Assembly: GCA_025966335.1 (NCBI GenBank)
Contig: JAICRS010000030.1
Location: 1 to 18,080 of the forward strand
Direction of reading: 5' to 3'
DNA length: 18,080 nucleotides
Source of the DNA: Nocardioidaceae bacterium
GTDB taxonomy: Bacteria > Actinomycetota > Actinomycetes > Propionibacteriales > Nocardioidaceae
Each line of letters starts with the position of its first letter. The first letter of the stretch is position 1. This document shows, in pieces, positions 1 through 8,872 of the stretch. The notes beneath the pieces were generated by a model. It worked only from the letters and a program-made list of their open reading frames with translations, was not told the origin of the DNA and searched no databases. A program made the translations under genes and the position numbers.

Positions 1-672
1 AGCAGGAACTACGTGAACGTCATCGTGGCCGGCAAGCAGCCCCAGCCGTCCTGGCTGAATGCAGAGGAGGCCGGCCTGCACGCCGTACGCGGCATCGGCA
101 TCTGGGACTGGGCCGGCAATGACGACGGCGACCCCGACGTCGTTCTCGCCTGCGCCGGTGACGTGCCCACGCTGGAGACGATGGCAGCGGTCAGCCTGCT
201 GCGCGAGCACCTGCCGGACCTGCGGGTGCGGGTGGTCAACGTGATGGACCTGATGCGGCTGCAGCCGGACACCGAGCACCCGCACGGGCTGTCCGACCAC
301 GAGTACGACGCGTTCTTCACCACCGACCGGCCGACGATCTTCGCCTACCACGGCTACCCGTGGCTGATCCATCGGCTGACCTATCGCCGTGCCAACCACG
401 AGCACCTGCACGTGCGCGGCTACAAGGAGGAAGGTACGACGACCACCCCGTTCGACATGGTGGTCCGCAACGACATCGACCGGTTCCACCTGGTGATGGA
501 CGTGATCGACCGGGTTCCCGGCCTGGCTCGCAGGGCGGCCGTGGTCCGCCAGAAGATGGTGGACCTGCGCACCAAGCACCGCGCGTACGTCGTCGAGCAC
601 GGTGCGGACATGCCGGAGATCACCGACTGGCTGTGGATCCCGAGCGAGAACAAGGACACGGCGATGTCCTGA
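1..672 (+). CDS. xfp: Phosphoketolase, C-terminal part (5' end outside window)
   Basis: The reading frame is open from base 1 and ends at TGA 670-672, giving the last 223 residues of a protein whose start is outside the window. The visible part matches the C-terminal domain of D-xylulose-5-phosphate/fructose-6-phosphate phosphoketolase: it opens with SRNYVNVIVAGKQP and later carries HPHGLSDHEYDAFF, the FAYHGYPWLIHRLTYRR block and GTTTTPFDMVVRNDIDRFHL, all hallmarks of the family. These TPP-dependent cytoplasmic enzymes cleave xylulose-5-P or fructose-6-P with phosphate into acetyl-phosphate plus a C3 or C4 sugar phosphate. The TPP site itself is not in the window. The gene converges on the F420-dependent oxidoreductase gene with only 28 bp between stops. 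That gap holds a 10-bp palindrome, GACGGCCGTC (686-695), but no clear terminator. Whether it prefers Xu5P alone or both sugars cannot be told from this part. Confidence 0.95.
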   Translation, partial: SRNYVNVIVAGKQPQPSWLNAEEAGLHAVRGIGIWDWAGNDDGDPDVVLACAGDVPTLETMAAVSLLREHLPDLRVRVVNVMDLMRLQPDTEHPHGLSDHEYDAFFTTDRPTIFAYHGYPWLIHRLTYRRANHEHLHVRGYKEEGTTTTPFDMVVRNDIDRFHLVMDVIDRVPGLARRAAVVRQKMVDLRTKHRAYVVEHGADMPEITDWLWIPSENKDTAMS

Positions 673-700
673 TCCGGGCTTGTCCGACGGCCGTCCGACC

Positions 701-1663
701 TCAGCCGCGCAGCGCCGGGAGGATGTCGGCCTCCGCGACCCGCAGGAACTCCTCCTGACCCTCGTCACCGATCTGCACCAGCGCGACGTCGGTGAACCCG
801 GCCTCGGTGAACGTCCCGACCGACTGCACGATCGCGTCGACGTCGGGGCCGCACGGGATCGACGCCGCCACGTCGTCGGGGGTGACGAACCGGGTGGCTC
901 CGGCGAAACCGGCCGGCCCGGGCAGCTCCGCGTTCACCTTCCAGCCGCCACCGAACCAGCGGAACTCCCGGTGCGCTCGCTCGACGGCGCGGTCCCGGTC
1001 GGTGTCCCAGCAGACCGGGATCTGCCCGATCTTCCGGGACTCGCCTCCGGCCGCCCTGTCCCACTGCTCGACGAGGCCCGCAGACGGCTCGACGGCGATC
1101 AGGTGGTCGGCCAGCGGCGCGAAGGTCTCGATCGACTGGTCACCGGAGACGGCGACGCCGATCGGCACCGGCTCGTCGTGCAGGTCCCAGATCCTCGCCG
1201 AGTCGACCCGGAAGTGCCGGCCGGCGAAGTTCACGTAGCCACCGCCGAGCAGGTCGCGGATGATCCGCACCGCCTCCTCGAGCATCTCGTGCCGGACGTT
1301 CACCGGCTGCCAGCCCGCGCCGACCACGTGCTCGTTCAGGTTCTCCCCGGCGCCGAGACCGAGCGTGAACCGGCCGTCGCTGAGCACCTGGATCGTCGAC
1401 GCCTTCTGCGCCACCACGGCCGGGTGGTAGCGCACGGTCGGACACGTCACGTAGGTCATCAGCTCCACCCGCTCGGTGACCTGGGTGACCGCACCGAGCA
1501 TGCTCCAGGCGTAACCGGCATGGCCCTGCTCCTCGAGCCAGGGGAAGTAGTGGTCGCTCATCACCTCGAAATCGAAACCGGCGGCCTCTGCCGCGCCGGC
1601 GTAGCGCACGAGGTCGCGCGGTGCGGACTGCTCGGTCATCAACGTGTAGCCGAAGCGGGGCAT
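701..1663 (-). CDS. F420-dependent LLM-class oxidoreductase (FGD-like, TIGR03557-type)
   Basis: A 320-residue protein of the luciferase-like monooxygenase (TIM barrel) superfamily. It is closest in pattern to the F420-dependent glucose-6-phosphate dehydrogenase-like group. The N-terminus MPRFGYTLMTEQ, the block SDHYFPWLEEQGHAGYAW (about residues 36-53, resembling the SDH..PW cofactor-site motif of Fgd1) and LGLGAGENLNEH fit this family, as does the length. Family members use cofactor F420 for hydride transfer in the cytoplasm; the substrate cannot be read from the sequence and need not be glucose-6-phosphate. The ATG at 1663 is preceded by AAGGA about 7 nt upstream, which supports this start. 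The gene is divergent from the mod regulator gene, with about 122 bp between starts. Its presence implies that the host makes F420, as many actinobacteria do. Confidence 0.88.
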   Translation of the reverse strand: MPRFGYTLMTEQSAPRDLVRYAGAAEAAGFDFEVMSDHYFPWLEEQGHAGYAWSMLGAVTQVTERVELMTYVTCPTVRYHPAVVAQKASTIQVLSDGRFTLGLGAGENLNEHVVGAGWQPVNVRHEMLEEAVRIIRDLLGGGYVNFAGRHFRVDSARIWDLHDEPVPIGVAVSGDQSIETFAPLADHLIAVEPSAGLVEQWDRAAGGESRKIGQIPVCWDTDRDRAVERAHREFRWFGGGWKVNAELPGPAGFAGATRFVTPDDVAASIPCGPDVDAIVQSVGTFTEAGFTDVALVQIGDEGQEEFLRVAEADILPALRG

Positions 1664-1729
1664 GCGGCGTCCTTACACTCGATGGGTCTGGCACTCCCGT
1701 ACCCACAGAGGCGCCGTCGACCCCGTCGC

Positions 1730-1773
1730 CCGCAGATGCGCCTGAAGGCTGGCAGAAGCAGCCGCATCTGCGG
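1730..1773. promoter_or_regulatory. Twin palindrome, candidate operator of the mod operon
   Basis: The arms CCGCAGATGCG (1730-1740) and CGCATCTGCGG (1763-1773) form a perfect 11-bp inverted repeat with 22 bp between them. Each arm is also a small palindrome of the form CGCA-NN-TGCG. The two dyad centres are 32 bp apart, close to three helical turns. The pair ends 12 bp before the GTG of the HTH-TOBE regulator and lies between divergent genes. This fits a binding site for a dimeric regulator, possibly the adjacent HTH-TOBE protein acting on its own operon. The binding protein is inferred, not shown. Confidence 0.45.
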
Positions 1774-1785
1774 CACACTGTCAGC

Positions 1786-2193
1786 GTGAAAACCTACCGA
1801 GTTGCCGAAGCCGCTGACGTCCTGGGGGTCAGCACGGACACGTTGCGCCGGTGGGTCGACGCCGGCCGGCTGGCGGCCTCGCCGGGCACTGACGGCCGCA
1901 CCGCGATCGATGGCGCCGACCTCGCCGCGTTCGCCAAGACCCTGGCCGACACCGCGCCGGAGGGCGTCGGCCACGCCGCCCGCGCCGGCTCGGTCAGCGC
2001 CCGGAACCGGATGCGAGGCATCGTCACCTCGGTCACCAAGGACACCGTGATGGCCCAGGTGGAGCTGGTCTGCGGCCCCTACCGGATGGTCTCGCTGATG
2101 AGCACCGAGGCCGCCGACGAGCTCGGCCTCGCGCCCGGCGTGCTGGCGATCGCGTCGGTGAAGTCGACCAACGTGGTCGTGGAGCTGCCGTGA
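1786..2193 (+). CDS. HTH-TOBE molybdate-responsive regulator
   Basis: A 135-residue protein starting at GTG 1786. Residues about 3-30 form a MerR/excisionase-type helix-turn-helix (YRVAEAADVLGVSTDTLRRWVDAGRL). Residues about 72-135 form a TOBE/MOP domain (SARNRMRGIVTSVTKDTVMAQVEL to ASVKSTNVVVELP), the fold that binds molybdate or tungstate in ModE and ModC. The start was chosen because the HTH begins at once and the upstream reading frame has no domain. No Shine-Dalgarno is visible, so the message may be leaderless. The stop overlaps the GTG of modA (GTGA), so the protein is translationally coupled to the transporter it probably controls. The likely role is cytoplasmic molybdate sensing and DNA binding, in place of the larger classical ModE; direction of control is unknown. 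Confidence 0.85.
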   Translation: MKTYRVAEAADVLGVSTDTLRRWVDAGRLAASPGTDGRTAIDGADLAAFAKTLADTAPEGVGHAARAGSVSARNRMRGIVTSVTKDTVMAQVELVCGPYRMVSLMSTEAADELGLAPGVLAIASVKSTNVVVELP

Positions 2194-2954
2194 GGCGGGC
2201 GCTGGCCGCGGCGCTGCTGCTCTGCGTCGCCGGCTGCGGCGGTACGACGAACGCTCCCCCCGACTCGGGCCGGACGCTCACCGTGCTCGCGGCCGCCTCA
2301 CTCACCGAGCCGTTCACGGCCCTGGCCGAGGACTTCGAGGCCGAGCGCACGACGGTCCAGGTCCGCCTCGCCTTCGACTCCAGCGCCACCCTCGCCGGCC
2401 AGGTCGTCCAGGGCGCTCCGGCCGACGTGCTCGCGACCGCGGACGACCGCACCATGGCCGAGGTGGTCGCCGCGGGTGCGACCGCCGTCGAGCCGTCGCT
2501 GTTCGCGACCAACACGATGGTGCTCGTGGTGCCGGCAGGCAACCCGGCCGGCGTCGACACCTTCGCCGATCTCGACCGCGGCGACGTCGCCTACGTGACC
2601 TGTGCCGACTCCGCCCCGTGCGGTGCGCTCGGGCAGTCGCTACTCGACGCGAACGGCATCGAGAACGAACCGAGCAGCCTGGAGGTCGACGTCAAGGCGG
2701 TGCTCAACAAGGTGGTGCTCGACGAGGCCGACGCCGGACTGGTCTACGCCTCCGACGCGGTCGCCGCCGGTGATGCCGTGGAGACGGTTCCGATCCCCGG
2801 ATCCGAGGCGCGGGTCAACCGCTACCTGCTGGCCCCCTTGCGGCGCAGCGCGCAACCGGACCTCGCCCGGGCGTGGGTCGACCTGGTGCTCTCCGGGCCT
2901 GGCCAGGCCGTGCTCCGCGACGCCGGGTTCGGCGACCGGGGCCGGGCACCGTGA
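2190..2954 (+). CDS. modA: Molybdate ABC transporter substrate-binding lipoprotein ModA
   Basis: A 254-residue extracytoplasmic binding protein. The N-terminus MRRALAAALLLCVAGC is a lipoprotein signal with lipobox VAGC, so Cys16 would be the lipidated first residue of the mature protein. The mature part begins with TLTVLAAASLTEPFTALAEDFE, the typical ModA opening, followed by DSSATLAGQVVQGAPADVLATAD and the C-terminal lobe with LDEADAGLVYASDAV. It would capture molybdate or tungstate outside the membrane and deliver it to ModBC. Start GTG 2190 overlaps the regulator stop (GTGA), and the stop TGA overlaps the modB GTG at 2951, so it sits in a tight operon. The length is normal for ModA. Oxyanion preference (Mo or W) cannot be judged from sequence alone. 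Confidence 0.93.
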   Translation: MRRALAAALLLCVAGCGGTTNAPPDSGRTLTVLAAASLTEPFTALAEDFEAERTTVQVRLAFDSSATLAGQVVQGAPADVLATADDRTMAEVVAAGATAVEPSLFATNTMVLVVPAGNPAGVDTFADLDRGDVAYVTCADSAPCGALGQSLLDANGIENEPSSLEVDVKAVLNKVVLDEADAGLVYASDAVAAGDAVETVPIPGSEARVNRYLLAPLRRSAQPDLARAWVDLVLSGPGQAVLRDAGFGDRGRAP

Positions 2955-3768
2955 GCCGGACCTCGACGGGCGCGGTGCCGGCCTCGACCGGACGGGCACC
3001 GCTCCGGCTGCTCCTGCCCGCGGTCGCCGGCCTCGTCGTACTCCTCGCCCCCCTGGCCGCGCTGGTCGCCCGGACGCCGTGGGCGACCCTGCCCGAGCGG
3101 CTCGCCGACCCGGAGATCCTGATGGCGCTGCGGCTCTCGGTGGTGACCGCGACGATCGCGTCGGTGCTGTGCCTGGTGATGGGACTGCCGCTGGCGTGGG
3201 TGCTGGCGCGGACCGCGTTCCGGGGCCGGTCGCTGCTGCGGGCCCTGGTCACCGTCCCCCTGGTGCTGCCGCCGGTGGTCGCCGGCGTGGCGCTGTTGAG
3301 CGCGTTCGGCCGCAACGGGGTGGTCGGCGGGCCGCTGCGCGACTGGTTCGACCTGACCATCCCCTACACCACCACCGCGGTGGTGCTCGCCCAGACGTTC
3401 GTGGCGCTGCCGTTCGTGGTGATCAGCATCGAGGGCGCGCTGCGCGCGACGAACCGTGCCTACGACGACGTGGCGGCGGTCCTCGGCGCCGACCGCTGGG
3501 GCATCTTCGCCCGGGTCACCGTGCCGCTGGCTCTCCCGGGAATCGCGGCCGGCCTGGTGCTGGGCTGGGCGCGTGCACTCGGCGAGTTCGGGGCCACGAT
3601 CACCTTCGCCGGCAACTACCCGGGCAGCACCCAGACGATGCCGCTGGCCGTCTACACCGCGCTGCAGTCCGACCCCGAGGCCGCAGTGGTGCTCTCGCTG
3701 ATCCTGCTCGTGGTCTCGGTGGCCGTGCTGGCCCTGCTCCGGGAACGCTGGTTCGGGCAGGCGGCGAG

Positions 3769-3772
<4 letters not shown>
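2951..3772 (+). CDS. modB: Molybdate ABC transporter permease ModB
   Basis: A 273-residue integral membrane protein with several hydrophobic spans, the first at about residues 18-42. The cytoplasmic EAA loop at about residues 161-198 (EGALRATNRAYDDVAAVLGADRW to ARVTVPLALPGI) is the contact site for the ATPase and is typical of ModB/CysT-type permeases. It forms the membrane channel for molybdate delivered by ModA and powered by ModC. GTG 2951 overlaps the modA stop as GTGA. Choosing this start gives a short basic cytoplasmic tail before the first membrane span. The stop overlaps the modC ATG as ATGA. Nothing looks truncated. Confidence 0.93.
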
Positions 3773-4858
<1,086 letters not shown>

Positions 4859-4866
<8 letters not shown>

Positions 4867-5890
4867 CACCGTTCTTCCTCCCGATCTGTCCGCCGCGCAC
4901 GAGGCGCCCGACCGCAACCTGGCTCTCGAGCTGGTCCGGGTCACGGAGGCCGCGGCGATGGCCGCCGGTCGGTGGGTGGGCCGCGGCGACAAGAACGGCG
5001 CGGACGGGGTCGCGGTCAACGCGATGCGGAAGCTGATCTCCACGGTCGGCATGCGCGGCGTCGTGGTGATCGGTGAGGGCGAGAAGGACAACGCGCCGAT
5101 GCTGTTCAACGGCGAGGAGGTCGGCGACGGAACCGGGCCGGAGTGCGACGTGGCGGTCGACCCGATCGACGGCACGACGCTGACCGCCAAGGGGATGGCG
5201 AACGCGATCTCGGTGATGGCGGTCGCCCCGCGCGGGTCGATGTTCGACCCGTCGGCGGTGTTCTACATGGAGAAGCTGGTCACCGGCCCGGAGGCCGCCG
5301 ACGTCGTCGACATCCGCTACCCGATCGCGGAGAACATCCACCAGGTCGCCAAGGCCAAGGGCAGCGCACCCGAGGACGTCACCGTGGTGCTGCTGGACCG
5401 GCCCCGGCACGAGCAGATCGCCAAGGAGATCCGGGACACCGGCGCGCGGATCAAGTTCATCACCGACGGTGACGTGGCGGGCGCGATCATGGCCGCCCGG
5501 CCGGACACCGGCATCGACCTGCTGCTCGGCGTGGGCGGCACTCCCGAGGGGATCATCGCCGCCTGCGCGATGAAGTGCCTGGACGGCGTGATCCAGGGTC
5601 GGCTGTGGCCCACCGGCGACGAGGAGCGGCAGAAGGCGATCGACGCCGGCCACGACCTCGACCCGGACAACGTGCTCTACACCAACGACCTGGTCAGCGG
5701 CGACGACGTGTTCTTCGTGGCCACCGGGATCACCGACGGCGAGCTGATGAAGGGCGTCCGCTACCGCGCCGGCGGCGCGAGCACGCACTCGCTGGTGATG
5801 CGCTCGCGCAGCGGCACGATCCGTTCGATCACCAGCGACCACAAGCTGCAGAAGCTCAAGTCGTACGCCGCGGTCGACTTCGGGCGCTGA
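4859..5890 (+). CDS. glpX: Class II fructose-1,6-bisphosphatase GlpX
   Basis: A 343-residue cytoplasmic enzyme that removes the 1-phosphate of fructose-1,6-bisphosphate, the committed step of gluconeogenesis. The metal- and substrate-binding landmarks of the GlpX family are present: GRGDKNGAD (about residues 41-49), VVIGEGEKDNAPML (about 69-82) and VAVDPIDGTTLTAKG (about 98-112, with Asp101 and Asp104 in the DPIDGTT motif). The start at 4859 (MSDTVLPPDL) is preferred over an ATG at 4805 because the extra 18 residues lie wholly inside modC and do not look like family sequence. Start 4859 also has a TANNNT box 6 nt upstream. It overlaps modC by 8 bp and is followed 4 bp after its stop by a PfkB kinase gene. 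It is likely the main FBPase of the organism. Confidence 0.95.
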
Positions 5891-5894
5891 TGCC

Positions 5895-6824
5895 GTGACC
5901 ACCGCGCCGTTCGTCGTGGTCGGTGAGTCCCTCGTCGACGTGGTCACCGCCCAGGACGGTGCCCGGTCCGCCGCGGTCGGAGGGTCGCCGATGAACGTCG
6001 CGGTCGGGTTGGCCCGGCTCGACGTACCCACGGTGCTGGTCACCCGGATCGGCGACGACGAGCACGGCCGCGCGGTGGCCGGGCACCTGCGCGACAGTGG
6101 CGTCGACCTGCATCCCGCGTCGGTGGTGCCGGGCTCGCGGACGAGTACGGCGACCGCGCGGCTCGACTCGCGCAACGCGGCCAGCTACGACTTCGACGTG
6201 GCCTGGGACCTGCGACCGCTGGACCTGCCGGACTGCTCGGGGCTGCACGTCGGCTCCCTCGGCGCGGTGCTCCCACCCGGTCGCGACGTCGTGCGCGACC
6301 TGGTGCGGGAGGCCCGCGAGCGCGATGTCTTCGTCAGCTACGACCCGAACGTGCGTCCCGCCTTCGTGACCGACCGCCGGCAGAGCTGGCGAGACGTGGC
6401 CGCCCTTGCCGCCGAGAGCCGGCTGGTGAAGGTCAGCGACGAGGACCTGCACGTGTTGCGGCCTGGCGAGCCGGTCGAGGCGCTGGCCGCCGAGCTCCTC
6501 GCCGGCCCGGAGACCGAGCTGGTGGTCGTCACCGCCGGGGACGCGGGTGCCAGGGCGTTCCGGGAGGCGTTCGAGGTGGCCGCGCCGACGCCGCCCACCG
6601 CGGTCGTGGACACCGTCGGCGCGGGCGACTCGTTCATGGCCGCCACACTGGCGATCCTCACCTCATGGGACCTGCTGCGGCCCGGGATGCTCGCCGCCCT
6701 CGGGAAGGACCACGTGTGCACGCTGCTGGAGGGCGCGATGGCGGCCGCCGCGGTGACCTGTTCCCGGCGTGGGGCTAACCCGCCGAGACGTCTGGAACTA
6801 CCGCCAACCTGGCCGGTTTCCTGA
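5895..6824 (+). CDS. PfkB-family carbohydrate kinase (fructokinase-like)
   Basis: A 309-residue ribokinase/PfkB-family sugar kinase. The N-terminal signature SAAVGGSPMNVAVGLARL (about residues 25-42) is the first PfkB pattern. DTVGAGDSF (239-247), with catalytic Asp245, is the second and forms the anion hole and ATP site. Conserved SYDPNVRP is at about 148-155. It would transfer phosphate from ATP to a sugar, most likely fructose or a related hexose, in the cytoplasm; the exact sugar is not readable. GTG 5895 lies 4 bp after the glpX stop, so the two are probably co-transcribed. An ATG at 5890 is in a frame that stops after two codons. The last 50 bp overlap the convergent lipase gene. FBPase next to a sugar kinase suggests hexose-phosphate handling. 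Confidence 0.88.
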   Translation: MTTAPFVVVGESLVDVVTAQDGARSAAVGGSPMNVAVGLARLDVPTVLVTRIGDDEHGRAVAGHLRDSGVDLHPASVVPGSRTSTATARLDSRNAASYDFDVAWDLRPLDLPDCSGLHVGSLGAVLPPGRDVVRDLVREARERDVFVSYDPNVRPAFVTDRRQSWRDVAALAAESRLVKVSDEDLHVLRPGEPVEALAAELLAGPETELVVVTAGDAGARAFREAFEVAAPTPPTAVVDTVGAGDSFMAATLAILTSWDLLRPGMLAALGKDHVCTLLEGAMAAAAVTCSRRGANPPRRLELPPTWPVS

Positions 6825-7638
6825 CCTCGGACGTGCGCCGTTCCCGGCCCTGCGCGAGCTCGCCGGCGACCGCGTCGAGGACCACCGGGTCGAAGGCCAT
6901 GCCGAGGTGGCTGGTGCGCACCTCGACCGTGTGTGCGGCCGGATCCAGGCAGCTGCGCCAGTCCACGACGCCGTCGCGGCGGGAGAAGATCGAGGTGAAC
7001 CCGACGCCGCTCGCGAGCGGCGCCTGGGCCTGCTCCCAGCTGAGCCGGGCACAGTCGCCGGACGTGCAGTCCTCCCCCATCATCGAGCCGAGGCCCGCGC
7101 GGCGCAGCGCGATGACCAGGGCCAGGTCGAAGGCCAGCACCGGGTGTACGGCGCCCGGTGCCAGCATCGGGCTGCCCATCGTGATGATCCCGTCGACGAG
7201 GTCGGGCCGGCGGGCGGCGATCCCGCGGGCCAGCAGACCACCGAGGCTGTGCCCGATGATCGTCACCTTGCGCTCGCGCCGGATCGTGATCGCCTCCACC
7301 CGGCGTTCGAGCGCGTAGGAGGCTTCCTGCGTGCAGCCGACGTTGGCGTGCATCGTGGAGCGGTAGGTGCGGTAGCCCAGACGGCGCAGGTGCCGTGACA
7401 TCAGCAGGAGCGTGGTGTCACCGGCCATGAAGCCGGGGACCAGGACCACCGGGTCGAGCGACCGGGTCGGTCTGCTTCCGGCGTAGGGCGTGTCGCGGCG
7501 GTGGACGCGGTCGCACGCGGTGCGTCGTACCAGCCTGGCGGCCTCCACCACGGCGCTGCTCTCCCGGGCGATCGCACGCAGCCCGCTCGGCCCGGCGTAC
7601 CCGGGGGGACAGAGAAACGCACCAAGCGGCGAGCCCAT
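6775..7638 (-). CDS. Alpha/beta hydrolase (esterase/lipase-like)
   Basis: A 287-residue alpha/beta hydrolase starting at ATG 7638 (MGSPLGAFLC). VVLVPGFMAG (about residues 64-73) looks like the oxyanion-hole strand. GHSLGG (129-134) holds the nucleophile Ser131, and Asp222 with His244 (SHLGM) complete a plausible triad. The frame is open further upstream to 7845, but those residues do not resemble hydrolase sequence and cross the divergent promoter region. Start 7638 also has TACCGT exactly 6 nt upstream, fitting a leaderless message. Four cysteines (101, 191, 196 and 230) in the body could form disulfides if the protein were exported, but no signal peptide is clear. The substrate is unknown; lipid or ester hydrolysis is inferred from the fold. 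The stop lies 50 bp inside the convergent kinase gene. Confidence 0.82.
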   Translation of the reverse strand: MGSPLGAFLCPPGYAGPSGLRAIARESSAVVEAARLVRRTACDRVHRRDTPYAGSRPTRSLDPVVLVPGFMAGDTTLLLMSRHLRRLGYRTYRSTMHANVGCTQEASYALERRVEAITIRRERKVTIIGHSLGGLLARGIAARRPDLVDGIITMGSPMLAPGAVHPVLAFDLALVIALRRAGLGSMMGEDCTSGDCARLSWEQAQAPLASGVGFTSIFSRRDGVVDWRSCLDPAAHTVEVRTSHLGMAFDPVVLDAVAGELAQGRERRTSEVRKPARLAVVPDVSAG

Positions 7639-7640
7639 GA

Positions 7641-7656
7641 TGTGACGGTAACCACA
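7641..7656 (-). promoter_or_regulatory. Candidate CRP/GlxR-like operator overlapping lipase -10 box
   Basis: TGTGACGGTAACCACA resembles the CRP/GlxR consensus TGTGA-N6-TCACA, with one half-site mismatch. On the minus strand it contains TACCGT (7650-7645), a TANNNT hexamer 6 nt before the hydrolase ATG at 7638. A regulator bound here would cover the -10 region and so most likely repress. The identity of the regulator is inferred from the motif only. Confidence 0.35.
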
Positions 7657-7733
7657 TAAATCGGAAATCATGCGCAACAACACCCGATCGTTACCTGCAG
7701 CGCGCCCGTCCCGACCGGCTTGAACGGTGAAGA

Positions 7734-7746
7734 TAAACTGGCCAGT
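7734..7746 (+). promoter_or_regulatory. Candidate -10 box and palindrome before second hydrolase
   Basis: TAAACT (7734-7739) fits TANNNT and lies in the most AT-rich part of this intergenic region. A perfect 10-bp palindrome, ACTGGCCAGT (7737-7746), overlaps the hexamer and the expected transcription start. A 25-nt leader would then carry the Shine-Dalgarno AGAGGTG (7761-7767) before ATG 7772. No good -35 box is seen at the usual distance. Confidence 0.3.
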
Positions 7747-7771
7747 AACAAGCAGTTTCGAGAGGTGAGCG

Positions 7772-8707
7772 ATGACCAGCACGTCCGAACCCCGGGCCAC
7801 CACCTCCGGGGAGCAGGTTGCGACCCTGTCGACAGGGGTCGACATCTGCTACGAGACGTTCGGCGACCCGGCCGGCGACCCGCTGCTGCTGGTGATGGGG
7901 CTGGGCGGGCCGATGACCTGGTGGAACCCCGACTTCTGCCGGATGCTCGCCGACAACGGCTTCTACGTCATCCGCTTCGACAACCGCGACGTGGGCCGCT
8001 CCACGAAGATTCCGCGCCGGGTGACCCGCAAGACCCTGGCCCGGGCGTTCAGTGGGCTGAGGGTGCGGGCGCCGTACACGCTCTCCGACATGGCCGCGGA
8101 CGGCTTCGCGCTGCTGGACCACCTCGGTCTCGGCTCCGCCCACCTGCTCGGGATCTCCATGGGCGGGATGATCGTGCAGACGATGGCCCTCGACGACCCG
8201 TCCCGGGTCCGCTCGCTGACCTCGATCATGTCCACCACCGGTCGCCGCTCGGTCGGCTGGCAGGACCCCCGGCTGGCGCCGATGCTGCTGGCCAAGCGAC
8301 AGAAGAGCCGCGAGGCCTACATCGATACCTCAGCGCGGCTGTGGAAGATGATCGGCTCGCCGCTCTACCCGGACACCGCCGACACCGTGCGCGAGCGCGC
8401 CGCCGAGACCTTCGACCGCGGCGTGGACCCCGCCGGCGTGATGCGGCAGATGCTGGCGGTCGTCGCGCAGCCTGACCGGTCCCGCCACCTGCGCGGGCTG
8501 CGGATCCCGGCGCTGGTGATCCACGGCACGAACGACCGGATGGTGCACGTCTCCGGTGGTCGTGCCACCGCACGGGCGATCCCCGGCTGCGAGCTGCTGC
8601 TGGTGCCCGGGATGGGCCACGACCTGCCGATCCCGCTGCACGAGACGTTCGTCGACGCGATCCGCCGCAACGCCGACCGGGCCGCGAAGGCCGCCAAGAA
8701 GAGGTAG
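7772..8707 (+). CDS. Alpha/beta hydrolase (RdmC/methylesterase-like fold)
   Basis: A 311-residue cytoplasmic alpha/beta hydrolase. LLLVMGLGGPMTWW (about residues 38-51) supplies the oxyanion-hole loop. GISMGG (127-132) holds nucleophile Ser129, HGTNDRMV (251-258) gives Asp255, and PGMGHDLP gives His283, so the catalytic triad is complete. The pattern VMGLGG with FDNRDVGRS is typical of the group often annotated as aclacinomycin methylesterase RdmC-like. That name does not fix the substrate. ATG 7772 follows AGAGGTG by 5 nt. The C-terminus ends in a lysine/alanine-rich tail (AAKAAKKR). The gene is divergent from the lipase-like gene, and a very long hairpin begins 3 bp after its stop. Confidence 0.88.
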   Translation: MTSTSEPRATTSGEQVATLSTGVDICYETFGDPAGDPLLLVMGLGGPMTWWNPDFCRMLADNGFYVIRFDNRDVGRSTKIPRRVTRKTLARAFSGLRVRAPYTLSDMAADGFALLDHLGLGSAHLLGISMGGMIVQTMALDDPSRVRSLTSIMSTTGRRSVGWQDPRLAPMLLAKRQKSREAYIDTSARLWKMIGSPLYPDTADTVRERAAETFDRGVDPAGVMRQMLAVVAQPDRSRHLRGLRIPALVIHGTNDRMVHVSGGRATARAIPGCELLLVPGMGHDLPIPLHETFVDAIRRNADRAAKAAKKR

Positions 8708-8710
8708 CCA

Positions 8711-8783
8711 CAACAGCACAGGTGTGCCCCAGTTGCACGGTTCCGTGCGCGGGACGTGCAACTCCGGCACACGTGTGCGGTTG
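8711..8783. repeat. Long imperfect hairpin after the hydrolase gene
   Basis: A 73-bp inverted repeat begins 3 bp after the hydrolase stop. The perfect inner arms AGTTGCACG (8731-8739) and CGTGCAACT (8755-8763) surround a 15-nt loop. Pairing then continues outward to 8711/8783 with only four mismatches in 29 positions per arm. The outer part contains two related dyads, GCACAGGTGTGC (8716-8727) and the perfect palindrome GCACACGTGTGC (8767-8778), centred 51 bp apart. No T-run follows on either strand. A bidirectional transcript end between convergent genes, or a DNA-binding array, are both possible. It lies in the gene-free stretch 8708-8975, which holds only this, the direct repeat and a stop-codon hairpin. 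Confidence 0.75.
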
Positions 8784-8872
8784 CGACAGTCGGGGATGCA
8801 TCGTGCCTGGGTCAGTCGCATCGGCGCCTTCTGAGCACCGGATCGCCTGCCGTTGCAACTGAGTGAGCGGGT

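Noticed and set aside
1664..1785. Molybdenum-cofactor riboswitch before the mod operon
   Set aside because: The region is short and dominated by the twin palindrome. No Moco-riboswitch-like conserved core was recognised.
602..1789. 395-residue ORF on the plus strand opposite the F420-dependent oxidoreductase gene
   Set aside because: The antisense frame has the clear family motifs; this one is compositionally biased and has no domain.
7639..7845. N-terminal extension of the minus-strand hydrolase up to 7845
   Set aside because: It would run through the divergent promoter region and into the other hydrolase gene, and the extra residues do not look like hydrolase sequence.
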